A DNA stretch of 64,000 nt from Polytrichum commune (Eukaryota; Streptophyta; Polytrichopsida; Polytrichales; Polytrichaceae), in assembly GCA_950295325.1 (NCBI GenBank), contig OX485807.1:50376440-50440439 (forward strand), in the 5' to 3' direction. Positions 36,765 through 46,628 of this stretch are shown one piece after another; position 1 is the first letter of the stretch, and the number at the start of each line of letters is the position of its first letter. The notes beneath the pieces were generated by a model, which worked only from the letters and a program-made list of their open reading frames with translations, did no database searches and was not told the origin of the DNA. Made by a program: the position numbers and the translations under genes.

Positions 36765-37210
36765 AACTTACATCGAGAACAATAGGTTGTTAGGGAGCAC
36801 ACTAAGCCTTCTCTCAGGATTGGATGATGGCGATAGACAAGATACTGCACTGGGAGCAGTTTGTGTAAGATTTGAGTAGTGTCATGTATACATAGTTGTA
36901 GATTTGCTCACTTTATTTTGTCCTGCTGATCTCGAAAGTGAGTTTGAAAGAAAGTGAAGCGGGTGCAACACATTTCATCAATTCTCCCGAAGCATCGAAC
37001 GCATACAGACATCAGGCATCGAGGGTTTGGGGTCCAAGGAAGGACTATAGATCCAGCTACTGTTGCAGGATGTTTCACTGTAGGCCCAGGGTTTGTATGT
37101 CCTTATTGAACCGTATTGTTGGAACTCTCAACCCAAATCCTATGAATGTTTTTGTAAAAAAAAATCAAGATCCAACTTACGTGGAGAATAATTGGTTGAC
37201 AAAGAGTACT
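36765..37210. other. Interval without a supported gene
   Basis: A short frame near 36938-37246 has no recognisable motif and is not called. Confidence 0.35.
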
Positions 37211-37212
37211 AA

Positions 37213-37712
37213 GGGCCGCTTCACATATGAGACTGAGAGTATGTGACTATTAAAATTTAAGCACTCTCATTGGTGGAGAAGGCAGAGCAAGTCCAAGTTT
37301 GCTTCACAATATGCTTGAGGGACCAAAAGAGTATTTGAATGCAAGATGGATGTACAATCTACATGGATTCCTACATGGCAACGAATGGATCATGTTTCAT
37401 GGTCACTTGGACTATTTTCAAAAACCATCTCTTGGAGGTATGCCTAACACAAAATAAGGAGATCATGACACTCCAAACGCTCCCAACCATTTGTTTATTC
37501 TAATTCATCATGTGTGAGGACCCGCATGAATAGAAAGTATTTGAAATAGCATTTGGTTAAAGGTCCAGTCACATATGACTTCACCCTACACTTGAGGATC
37601 CGTGACCACACTACATGATTTTGGAGGTGTCTTGGGATGGCCTTTGGACACTTTCATTTTGGACTCTCACAATTTCCAGGTCACGGCGCTTGGCTCGTGT
37701 GTGAAGCGGCCC
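37213..37712. mobile_element. Possible AGGGC-type MITE next to the outer MULE
   Basis: GGGCCGCTTCACATATGA at the left and GTGTGTGAAGCGGCCC at 37697-37712 are inverted repeats over about 13 bases. The left end is preceded by GTACTA, as the 21242 element is preceded by GCACTA. The interior is unrelated to the other elements. Less certain because the repeat is short. Confidence 0.5.
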
Positions 37713-37736
37713 GAACACGAGGCCAGATTCTTATTC

Positions 37737-38060
37737 CCCTAACATTACCAAACCCAATGGAGGTAATTGCGGCCCACTTACCGATGCCTGCCAGAGGCCT
37801 TGCATGCCACCAGACCCTCCGCAGCCGGGACCCGCCCTTGCCCGCAACCCGCCCTCCGCCGGCTTGGGCCTCAGTGGAACCGGGATGCTGCCAGGCTGGC
37901 TGGGCAGGCGCCACTCACCCACCGAGGCCACGGTGGAGCGCCACGCTGTCAGCTCCCGGCGCTCACTCACCTTCGAGGCCACATCATGGGATGTGGCCCC
38001 TGTTACAGTCACATGGCATGTGCTTCCATCATGGCCAGATGGAAACCATGGCCGGCATCT
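37737..38060. repeat. Left terminal region of the outer MULE
   Basis: GC-rich (unlike the flank), starting CCCTAACATTACCAAACCC. The first 22 bases or so match the inner MULE terminus with one difference, later sequence only by composition. The boundary on the right is a guess from the GC drop. Overlapping open frames on both strands here are not considered genes. Confidence 0.6.
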
Positions 38061-38589
38061 TCCCACCTCGGTGAAGGGATCTCCCTCTTCCATTTGAACG
38101 TTTAGGGTTTACGGTTTCTGTTGCCTCCATGCAGTGATGGCTGGTCTTTCTTTGTAACCTGCACGCTGCTTTCTCTGCCGCAGTGGAGTGCAACACTTCG
38201 ATTGCAACAATGATGCAGGTGCGGGATTGCGGGCAGGGTTAGGATCATCAGCTTCCTTTCCAACATGCTGGTTTAGGGTCAAGGTAAGTGACTGACCTCT
38301 TCATGTTTGTTTGCAAATGTCCAATACAACAGCTTTTCTGATCGATTGCAAGCTAATTGTTTCTTGCACACCTTGGATCATTCCCACGAACTATTAAGAA
38401 GGCAACAATGATGGATTCTTTAGGGTATTTCTTGCAACTGTCTATTGAAGTCATAGTTTTTGAATGATTGTAACATAGCGATTTGCCTTAGAACTTCCAT
38501 TGTTGCCGCACTACAGTCTCTTCTGATGGGCCTGAAACATTGATTCGCTAAGGGGTGGCTTCGTCTTTCTTTGTAATTCATTGCAACAT

Positions 38590-39300
38590 TCCATTCATGG
38601 TTCCCTCCTCTTTTACTGTAACATAATGATTAGTTGCACTATAGTTTTGTCTCATTCTGTGTGGGTTTAGGGTAATCCTGTCTCCCTCTTTGTGGGTTTA
38701 GGCTAATTCTTTGCAACAATCATTCAATCTTCCCTCCTCTTTTATTGTAACCTAATCACCTCCTTGCACTACACTCTTGTCTACTTCCTGCTTGGTTTAG
38801 AGCAATGATATGGTACAGTGTCATTATATTTTTCATCATTCTTTGCAATAGTCTTCTCAACCTTCCCTCATTTATTGTGACATAATCCTTACTTGCACCA
38901 CACTTCACTTCTTGTTTTCATGTTTCATCATTCTTTGCATTACTCTTCTCAACCTTGCCTCCTATTTTATTGTAACATAATCCTGGCTTACACCACAGTC
39001 CACTTCATGCCTGGTTTACAACATTCGATGACTAAAGCCTGATTGCATGTTTCATCATTTTTTGCAATAGTCTTTGATACCTTCCCTCCCCTTTTATTGT
39101 AGCATAATCCTTACTTGCCCTACAGTCCACTTCCTGCTTGGTATAGGGTTAAATTGCTTAGAAGTTTGAATGAGGGTTCCACGAGTGTCTGGGTTTCATG
39201 AGGGTTTCATGGGAAGTCTGAATTTGGGTTTCACGAGGGTTTCGGTTTCATGAGGGTTTCATGAGAACTCTGAATTTGGGTTTCACTAGGGTTCATGGCT
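38590..39300. repeat. Degenerate tandem repeats in the outer MULE leader
   Basis: From 38590 to 39140, roughly 110-120-bp degenerate units repeat TTCCCTCCTCTTTTATTGTA, ACATAATCC, TTGCACTACAGT and a CTTCCTGCTTGGTTTA box. From 39165 to 39300 shorter units repeat GGGTTTCATGAGGGTTTCA and CTGAATTTGGGTTTCAC. They sit between the left end and the accessory gene, presumably in its 5' non-coding region. Confidence 0.6.
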
Positions 39301-39711
39301 GAATTTGGGCAATAATGGTTGTAATTCCTGACTTGTAATTCCTGTCTTGTAATTTCTGTACTCTATCTCAGCAGGGCGAGGGCTTCAATTCCAGCACTTC
39401 ACCAACGCCCCTGCATTTTGGCGAACGTGCTTCGCCGTCTAACGACCACACCGCACAAGGTGGTTACAACAGGTGTGTGCCATCTGACAATCGTGCACGC
39501 TTGTAACATGGAAGCAAGTTCCGCTGGATTCGCGGCCTTTTTTTTCTCCCGGTTTCCTCCTCACTCGTGGGAGGCCACATACTTCTCTTATGTTTTGGGG
39601 TTTCTGGTTTTTCAGGTCCATGTGTTCTACTCACTTCAGTTCAATTCATCTAGTTTCAGACATTAGGGTTTAGGGTGTGTAGGTGGATGCGCTTGCAGAC
39701 AATGTCTGAGT

Positions 39712-40486
39712 ATGGCGGTTGGTGCGTGCCCTCCTCTGGAGGGCTTCAGCGACCCGCATCAGGGCACCTTGCGCCATATTCCATGTGCCGCAAACCCTAA
39801 TCCCTCCTCATTCCTCTTTGGGCCTCTGAGTGCCTTGTTCCTGGCCATAGACTCACAGTGCCGTTTGCAGGATATGGACGACAAGGTGGTCTACTACGTG
39901 AACAGGGATTCGCAGGGGTGGGTGGAGCAACACGTTAGGCGCCATGTCTACATCGAGTTGAAGTTGGAGTGTACTCGCAACCGCATTCGGAATGAACACA
40001 AAGGCCAAAGACGATTGGGTGTGCCTGTATTGAAGAGGATCCTTTCCAAGTAAACTGCGGCTGACAGATCACCGGTGTGGAGGCTGCCCCTGTGGACCAG
40101 TGAACTCTAGAGGGTTAAAGTGGCAACTCCCTGTGTATCCAAATTTGAAGACAACAAAACAGGGGAAGGATCTTAAATTGGCTTTGCAGCGCGGTGATGT
40201 GTGGGACAACCTGCAAGACGAAGAGATTTGGTTTAGTCTAAACCCTGAGCTCCTCGATGTCACGAAACCCCCCCCTGGAGCACGCGTGCAGGAGCGTTGG
40301 TTTATGGAGGCGACTCTGGAGACCTTGGCGGCCCAACCCGCACCAAGCACAGATTTCAGCCCTCAACAAATGCGGCTGCAAACACGGAGCAAAGCGGCAG
40401 TCCCTCCGCGGCAAAAAGCTGCCCCGCCCCTGCCTCCTGCTTATGTGGACATTCCCGATGACGACAGCGATGAGGTTCAAGCGCCC
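39712..40486 (+). pseudogene. MULE accessory gene of the outer element, 5' half (split by insertion)
   Basis: Starts MAVGACPPLEG, as the intact homologue at 42441 starts MAVG, and has the same ALFxAID block before MDDKVVYYVNRDSQGWV. Damage: a frameshift near 39995-40010, and a TGA replacing the second zinc-finger Cys codon (WVCLY, stop, RGSFPSKLRLTDHR). The frame then continues LPVYPNLKTTKQGKDL, WDNLQDEEIWFSLNPELLDV and PPPGARVQERWFMEA, parallel to the intact protein. It is cut at 40486 by the inner MULE; the reading frame resumes exactly at 50470. Confidence 0.85.
40478..40486. repeat. Target site duplication, left copy (9 bp)
   Basis: CAAGCGCCC immediately left of the inner MULE; identical 9 bp at 50461-50469. 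Nine bases is the typical Mutator target duplication. Joining the flanks with one copy restores the Glu-Val-Gln-Ala-Pro reading frame of the host gene. Confidence 0.93.
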
Positions 40487-40775
40487 CCCTAACATTACCC
40501 AACCCAATGGTCATAACTCCATTGCGGAGATCGAGGCGTTGCAGAGCTGTGACAGAGTTTTTTTCTTCCGGACCTCGACCCGCCCCGGGCAGAGCAATTG
40601 TGGGCACCGTCGGGCAGCCCCTGCCGCCACCGTGGACTTCGCTCCAGCTGGCACCGGTTGCCCCCACCGCCACGCTGGCACCGGTTGCCCCCAACGCCTC
40701 GCTGGCACCGGTTGCCACGCTGGACTAAACGCCAACCTGTTCGCCGGCAGCTCCACGTGGACGCGCCCATCCCTC
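40487..40775 (+). repeat. Left terminal inverted repeat of the inner MULE
   Basis: Begins CCCTAACATTACCCAACCCA. It matches 50172-50460 in reverse complement along 289 bp with two differences seen (GCGG/GAGG near 40525; GTGACA/GCGACA near 40550). It contains three direct GCTGGCACCGGTTGCC motifs starting near 40647, 40674 and 40701 (27-bp spacing), candidates for transposase binding. Confidence 0.93.
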
Positions 40776-42440
40776 GAGGGATGGAAGATGCCTTTGCTCC
40801 TCGGGTGAGCCATGGCCATGGCCAGCCACCTTCATTCTCTGTAACCTGGTGCTGCAATGGAAACTCGAAATTTTTGCTGCAAAATCGATTGTGTTTAGGG
40901 AATTGTTGCCTCACCATGGCTAGTGGGAGTGAAGGGGTTGCGTTTAGGCGTTAGATCGTACCAAAACTGCTGCTTGGAGAAGAGCATGTTCCAATCAAGG
41001 TGAGTTTAGTCGCTTGCAATGGAAAACCTCCGCATCCTTCTAATTGGTACTTCTGTGTGTACATTCTCATCGTCAATGTGCTTATGGCTTGATGTAATGT
41101 TTTCTGTGCAGGCGGGAGCGACGACTACCATTTCGCCGCATCAGATTCGGGGCTGGTTTAAGGGAGCAAAAGTCCACCGCAGGTGGTTACAGCAAGCGAT
41201 CCACATCAGGGCATCACGTGCCATATTGTAACATGTACCTCCTATCTTTTTGCTGCTCCTTTCTCTTGTTTAGCTTCTCTATATGGCAGTGGTTTGTGTG
41301 TGTTTAGGGTTGTTAGGCAGTGTTTAACTTTGAGTTTCTACGCATAGGGGTGAGGGTTCGGTGAGCCATGGGTTGTCTCTGCGCCGGGTTTTAGTATGCA
41401 TCGAATCTGGTCGTTTTGCGGCACTTTCATTTTCGTTTTTTGCGCATAGGGGTGAGGGTTCGGTGAGCCATGGGTTGTCTCTGCGCCGGGTTTTATTAGG
41501 AAGCGCATCTGGTCGTTTTGGGTTTAGTTTTGTTTTGTGCGCGATCGCTTGAGGGTTGGGTGAGCCATGGGTTCTCTCTGCGCCGGGTTTTAGTAGGCAG
41601 CTCATCTGGTCGTTTTGCGGTTTGGGGTTTGGTGCGGCATACGCATACGGTTTGCGGTTTGGTGCGGCATGGGTTGTCGCTGTCCCCACGATGTTTAGGG
41701 TGGTCTTTTGCATGCCGCTGGATCAAGCAAATGTACTAAAATGTTTCTCTCCGATCTCAGAATTCAAGTGCAAAAATTCCAGTCATTTTATGTCGGCTTG
41801 TCAGTGCTTGCGACTCTGCAACGTCCAGAGGTTGCACATCATGAGGTCCAGTGCATAGTTTGATGCTCTCCGTTGTTGTGCTCTGCTCTGTGTGGCCGAA
41901 TGCTAGTTGCAAAATTCCTGAGCTTCCAACTTAGAGGCCTACTGTGCTGGTAGTTTAGGGTTTGGGTGGTGGTTTCTGCGAATGCTGCGTTTGGAGGAGT
42001 GCTGGTAGTTGGGGAGGTTTAGTTGGGATTCTGAAGGTGGTGGGCAAGGACAGGAGTTTCTTGAAGCAGGTTGGAGGGTTCTGCCAAGGGGATCAGCTCT
42101 TCAACTTGCATTATGGTAGTTGGGAGCCTGAGATTGGTCAGGGTTCTGAAGGCTGCAGAGAAGGTCAGGAGTTTGTGCCCGGCAGAATATTCAGGCGATG
42201 GTGCATGCAACCGAGTTGGCGTGAAGGCAGAAGAGTTCCCTCCCAGGATAGTATACATGTTTATGGTTCTTTAGGGGCAGCATACACCTCTCTGTATGTT
42301 TAGGGTCCTCACATGAAGGCAAGGGAATGTGGATATGCAAGGACTACTGCTGGTTTTAGTAATGTTTGTAGGCATGTTTAGTTAGAGCATACAAGTGGTA
42401 GATCAAATTTCCGTTGACGCATATTGTAAAGTTGTTGGCC
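40776..42440. promoter_or_regulatory. Leader region of the MULE accessory gene, with tandem repeats
   Basis: 1.7 kb between the terminal repeat and the accessory gene. It holds about three copies of a 100-bp repeat (41343-41640) built on GAGCCATGGGTTGTCTCTGC and GCATCTGGTCGTTTTG. Several good splice-like sites (for example TTTCTGTGCAG|GCGGG at about 41111) suggest 5' non-coding exons. A block near 41195-41230 (CATCAGGGCATC...GCCATATT) is echoed in the outer element at about 39757-39782. Promoter function is inferred from position. Confidence 0.45.
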
Positions 42441-45400
42441 ATGGCAGTTGGGTCAATTGCTCCCGATAAACACTCCTATCAGCAAGGGCGCAGCTTCATG
42501 ATTCTTCCCCGCGTCTCAAACTGCCACACCCCTTCCTGGAATTCTACGGCCCAGTATGCACTGTTTCGGGCAATTGACCTGCATTGTGCTGTGCAGACTA
42601 TGGCAGCCGAGGGAGAGGCGCCGGTTCCCGAAGAAGACGAGGTCACATATTTCGTGAACAGAGATTCTGCAGGTTGGGTGCAGCAGACTGTGAGGAGGCG
42701 CGTGTACATCGAGCTGAAGCTGGAATGTACGCGCAATCGTTGTCGGGATGGGCAGAAGTCGAGAGACAGTTGGTTGTGTGTGTACTGCAAGTCTTCTTTC
42801 CCAAGCAAGTTGCGCTTGACGGATCATAGGGTGGGGGGTTGCCATTGCGGACCCGTTGACGCAACTGGCGCAAAGTTGGAGCTCCCGGTCTACCCCAACC
42901 TCAAAACAGCGAAGCAAGGTAAAGACTTGAAAGCAGCAATCGAACGAGGTGAGCGTTCGGTTTGGGACAATTTGCTGGACAATTCAATGTGGCTCGAGCT
43001 AAACCCGGAGCTAATGGAGGTAACCTACCCTCCCGCTGGAGCGAGAGTGCAGGTGCGGCGATTCATGGAGCGCTCAATCGACCGATTGAGAGCTTCACAT
43101 CGGTGGCCGGAGGGTGGGTCGCAATCGGCCCCTAGACCAGATCGGTCTCCCATACGACGTACCCCACCACCCCCCCCTGAAGAGGTTGTGGACCTAGGGG
43201 ATGACGGCACCGATGAGGCTGAACCTCCACTTTCTCGCCCCAGGAAACGAAGTCATGCACGGATGGATGAGGGCCATCGGCCTTTCACCTCCACCCGCCA
43301 GTGGAAGTCTGTGCCAAGGAGACACCACCCGACTCCGCCTCCACAACCTGCCCAAGCTGCACCTGCACCGCCTCCCCACCCCATTAGTGTGAAGCCCATC
43401 GCTTCTCGCAGCCCAACCCCAGAGAGGAGGGTCATCGTGGCTCCTCCTTCGCCCGTTCCACAGCCTGCCCCTACGCCACCTGTGACCCCTGTCCCCCCCA
43501 TGCAGGCCTCTAGAGGTGAGCTTGATATTGCTACGGCGTTGAGGAAGGAGCGACAAATCGCGTATGTTACAGCCGCAGCTGCAGCCCGTGGATCTGTGAG
43601 GATGGACGGGCCCAAGCCCGCTTTGAGGCCACTAATTCAACCTCCTGGCCTCTTTCATTTAATGCCATGTGGCTTGCTGAAATTTGATCTTGACAACGGC
43701 GACTACCATGCGTTTCAGGAGGAGGTTGCGGGTTGGAGGTCTGATCCGGCGTGTATGGACAGGCTCTTTGCTGCCTTTGGTAGATTTTCTTACCCCAAGC
43801 ATCAGGTAAACTTCTCCTAACCTGGCTCATTTCCTTCAATAAGTATGCGTCGTCAACCGGTTTTGGATGTTGTAGATGGAAATTTGTAACCTGAAATTTG
43901 TGCATCTAAGGATTTGCTGGACTTCTCTGGATTTAGTCGTCTATGTGGATGGCAGACAATAACGGACCAGCAGGCTGAAGTGAATTTAAGTCAGTAACAT
44001 GTATTGGATTAGGCATAATATGTTTGTAACCTGGGTTCTTTGTGTTCACGCAGGCAAAACCACAGGTTACGGCTGCAATCACCAAGATTGTCGTGGCAGC
44101 CATGAGCAAGGTGGATGAGGAGGCCACGCTGCACTCCGAGATCGAAGCCCTTTGCCACTATGTCCAGCATATAGTTCAATCACGGGAGATCATGAAGCAA
44201 CGCAAACAGTGGGAGGAAGACCGCCAGGCTAAGATTAACGACATGATTTCAACTGCCATGAAAGCTTGGGACATGGAGCACTACCCTCGTTTGCTGGAAG
44301 CCACATGGGGATGGCACCCTTTCTATGCCGCATTGATTTCTAACCCTCTGAGCGATAACTTCGTTCCCTCCTACCCTTTGTACCATTCAGTAGCTGAAGG
44401 TTTAGGAGTGCATGCGTCCCTCTTGCAGCAATCTCATGTTGAAAGAGCTTATCCTGTGCCATGGTCCGTGCTCCTCTTTCGTTGTTTCTTGAAAGAGCAT
44501 AGCGAGGTGCCCCCTCCGATCTCGCACCCACATAGGGGTGCCTCTGTGGACAACGTTGTGGGGTGGTTGAAGCTCGCCGAAGAAACCGAAGGAGAAGGTG
44601 CACGTGCGTGGAAAAAAGCCAAAGGTTACTTGAGAGGTGAGGGTTTTCTTGTGTTTGCGGGTGCCAGGGGAGGGGATTCGAAACAAGAGTGGGTTGCAGC
44701 CGTGGAAGCTGCTTGGATGGAGTTGAAACAACCCACTTCAGAATGGTGGGCAGATTTACGTTTGTGGTGCAACTCGATACAATTCAGAGCACTTATGGAC
44801 ATGGCGTTTCACTCCAAGTCCGAGTGGCTGAACGCTTGGGTGATTCGTGATCGGCCAAAGAGTCCTTCGGCCCCACTGGCATGTTACGATATGTGGTTAC
44901 AGCATCGGGAGGACTTGGACATTGGCTATGTTCTTGCGGAACCAGGTATTTGCACACATTTCTGCATTGTAACATATGGGTGCTCCGCCTTGAACATGCA
45001 TTAACCACTTGCATGCGTGCACTCCTTGGCAGATGTCATGGTCCCCTCGATGGAGCGTAATGAGTACCTGGAGGAGCTTCGCAGCATTGCCGACAACATT
45101 GTGAGAGAGCGTTTGGAGCAATCAGAGATGCTACCAACATCACATTCTATACCGGCAACCGATGTTACATCTTGCGACGTGCCCCAGCCATGTCCTCCAA
45201 GCCCTTGTAGCATAAGCACTGTTGGCAAGGCGGTAACACCAGATGACGTCCAACGCCCAGTGGAACCACCTGCGGCTGAAGACGCAAGGCACTCTCCCCG
45301 CTCACACGGAGTGGACGATGTTGTCCCGACATTTGACATCCCCATGACGCAGGGAAAGAGCCTGGAGGACTTGCCGAGCCAACTCGACTTTGAGTGGCAA

Positions 45401-45607
45401 GACTCGGTGTACCCCAACTCCACACCTGCCCATGTTACGGCACGCAGTCTTGGCGGAGAGTTGGACGTTGTTGGCACTTCCCGGCCCACCACGGAACACA
45501 ACAACGTGGGTGTAGACACATTTCTGCAGGTTTCCCAGATTGCCCGCGAGGCCGTTGTGGATGCCACACAGCAGCCACCCTCCCCCGTTCCACATTCGCA
45601 GATTTAG
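42441..45607 (+). CDS. MULE accessory protein with C2HC-type zinc finger (three exons, 943 aa)
   Basis: Exons 42441-43805, 44054-44945 and 45033-45607 join in phases 0 and 1 with GT-AG sites. The start is the ATG of MAVGSIAP, because the outer homologue starts MAVG at the same distance and shares ALFxAID before the later ATG (42600, the alternative). Residues about 113-136 hold C-x2-C-x12-H-x4-C-x-C (LCVYCKSSFPSKLRLTDHR), a likely zinc finger. A Pro-rich linker covers about 225-385. Exon 2 encodes a helical, Trp-rich domain (ATWGWHPFYAAL, WSVLLFRCFLKE, WWADLRLWCNS) that I do not recognise. The C-terminus is acidic with a conserved DIPMTQGKSLEDL box. Convergent with the transposase, as mudrB is with mudrA in MuDR, but I see no likeness to known mudrB sequence features. 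A role in transposition or anti-silencing is inference. Confidence 0.85.
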
Positions 45608-45980
45608 GCTTAGACTAGTGTAACAATCGCTGGAAGAGACTTAGGGCATGCATGTATGTATTCCAGGTAGCGGTGGATGTTCACCTACGATGTGTAAAAG
45701 TTGTAACATGGAATAACATTGCCCGCTTAGATTCAGCCAGTCCCAATCATAGAAGTGATGTTTGTAACAAAAGCATGTGATGTGACACCTGAACTAACCC
45801 TTTAATGCGACACCTGAACTAATGTGCACTTAACATGTATGGATTTCCAACTTGCATATTCATCGACTCATGTGACTCAACAAGCCATGCACAACAAGTC
45901 ATGCACGAATGTAAATGTGTTTATTCCGCATGCATTTGAGTGAAACTGAACATATTGCCAAGGTAACATGCAACAGGACA
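45608..45980. other. Convergent 3' region between accessory and small genes
   Basis: About 370 bp of non-coding sequence that must carry the 3' ends of genes on both strands. TGTAAC motifs recur (45622, 45702, 45763), one 14 bases after the accessory stop codon. No AATAAA-like signal stands out. Confidence 0.4.
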
Positions 45981-46352
45981 CTATGGGGCCCAAACAGGTC
46001 TGTAAACCTTAATCGGGCGTTGATAAGGCTTTAGCGGGCCTTGTGGGGGGGTTGGGACGATTGGAGATGGTGTAACCAGCTGCCGCACAACCTCTGCATG
46101 TCGGCGTCGGAGTCGAGATGTCTGCGCCGGGGAGAGCAACTTTGGAACGGCACCCGCTGTGGATGTCAAGGCTGATTCTGGTCGCTTGGAGTTGTCCACA
46201 CGCTGCTCGTCGGTGAAACGCCCAGGCGTCGTTGGGGGCGTGAAGAATTCGTCCTCGCTTGAACTGTCTTCAACGGGGCCGATAGCATCTGGACATCTAC
46301 AAAGCCACTTCCACACAGACGCGCCAACCCGCGCGACGTCAAAACGGGCCAT
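45981..46352 (-). CDS. Small MULE accessory protein (123 aa)
   Basis: Single-exon minus-strand frame: MARFDVARVGASVWKWLCRC at the N-terminus, then an acidic SSSEDEFFTPPTTPGRF box, a basic RLRRRHAEVVRQLV segment, and a C-terminus ending PIKVYRPVWAP. The outer element has a homologue at 53459-53838 in which the VWKWxCRCPDA, DEEFYTPPTTPPR, ARLRRRHAQAVRQLI and QRPVKVYRPSWAP blocks are preserved. Conservation of protein blocks between two diverged elements is good evidence of real coding. The family is unknown. The gene lies between accessory gene and transposase, on the transposase strand, 276 bp beyond the transposase stop. Confidence 0.8.
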   Translation of the reverse strand: MARFDVARVGASVWKWLCRCPDAIGPVEDSSSEDEFFTPPTTPGRFTDEQRVDNSKRPESALTSTAGAVPKLLSPAQTSRLRRRHAEVVRQLVTPSPIVPTPPQGPLKPYQRPIKVYRPVWAP

Positions 46353-46406
46353 GGATCGGGGAAATGGGGTTTGAGGCGCGCTAAGCGTGGAGGGAGATGC
46401 AGAAGA

Positions 46407-46447
46407 GTGCTAATGCTGATGCTAATGCTAATGCTAATGCTAATGCA
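46407..46447. repeat. (TGCTAA)n microsatellite
   Basis: About six hexamer units of TGCTAA with one TGCTGA, lying just upstream of the small minus-strand gene. Confidence 0.95.
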
Positions 46448-46628
46448 ACTTGTTGCCTAACCATATGGACCTAATGCGCAAGAATGGAACCCGTTTCCTT
46501 GGCAGCAGGTGGTGACCTTATATACCCTAAATGGGGCAACGTCAGCCCACATGTGGGAAGTGTCGTAACATGCAGGGCATGGTGTAACATGCACAGGTTA
46601 CAAAACGTGCTTGACCGTGACTAGTTAT

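Noticed and set aside
37637-38105. Several overlapping 80-145-codon frames on both strands
   Set aside because: They lie in a GC-rich MULE terminal region where stops are rare; no motif, and none is conserved in the inner element.
40495-40954. Overlapping frames of 73-183 codons in and beside the left MULE terminus, mirrored at 50050-50519
   Set aside because: They are mirror images in an inverted repeat and arise from GC-rich 27-bp repeats; not counted as genes.
41324-41739. Frames of 63-129 codons on both strands
   Set aside because: They follow the roughly 100-bp tandem repeat at 41343-41640 and carry a repeated peptide; artefact.
42516-43905. Several minus-strand frames of 60-133 codons
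   Set aside because: Antisense shadows of the accessory protein gene, whose plus-strand frame is conserved in the outer element.
45608-45980. TGTAAC after the accessory stop codon read as a green-algal UGUAA polyadenylation signal
   Set aside because: The motif is equally common in introns and leaders of these elements, so its position after the stop is not specific evidence; kept only as an enrichment question.
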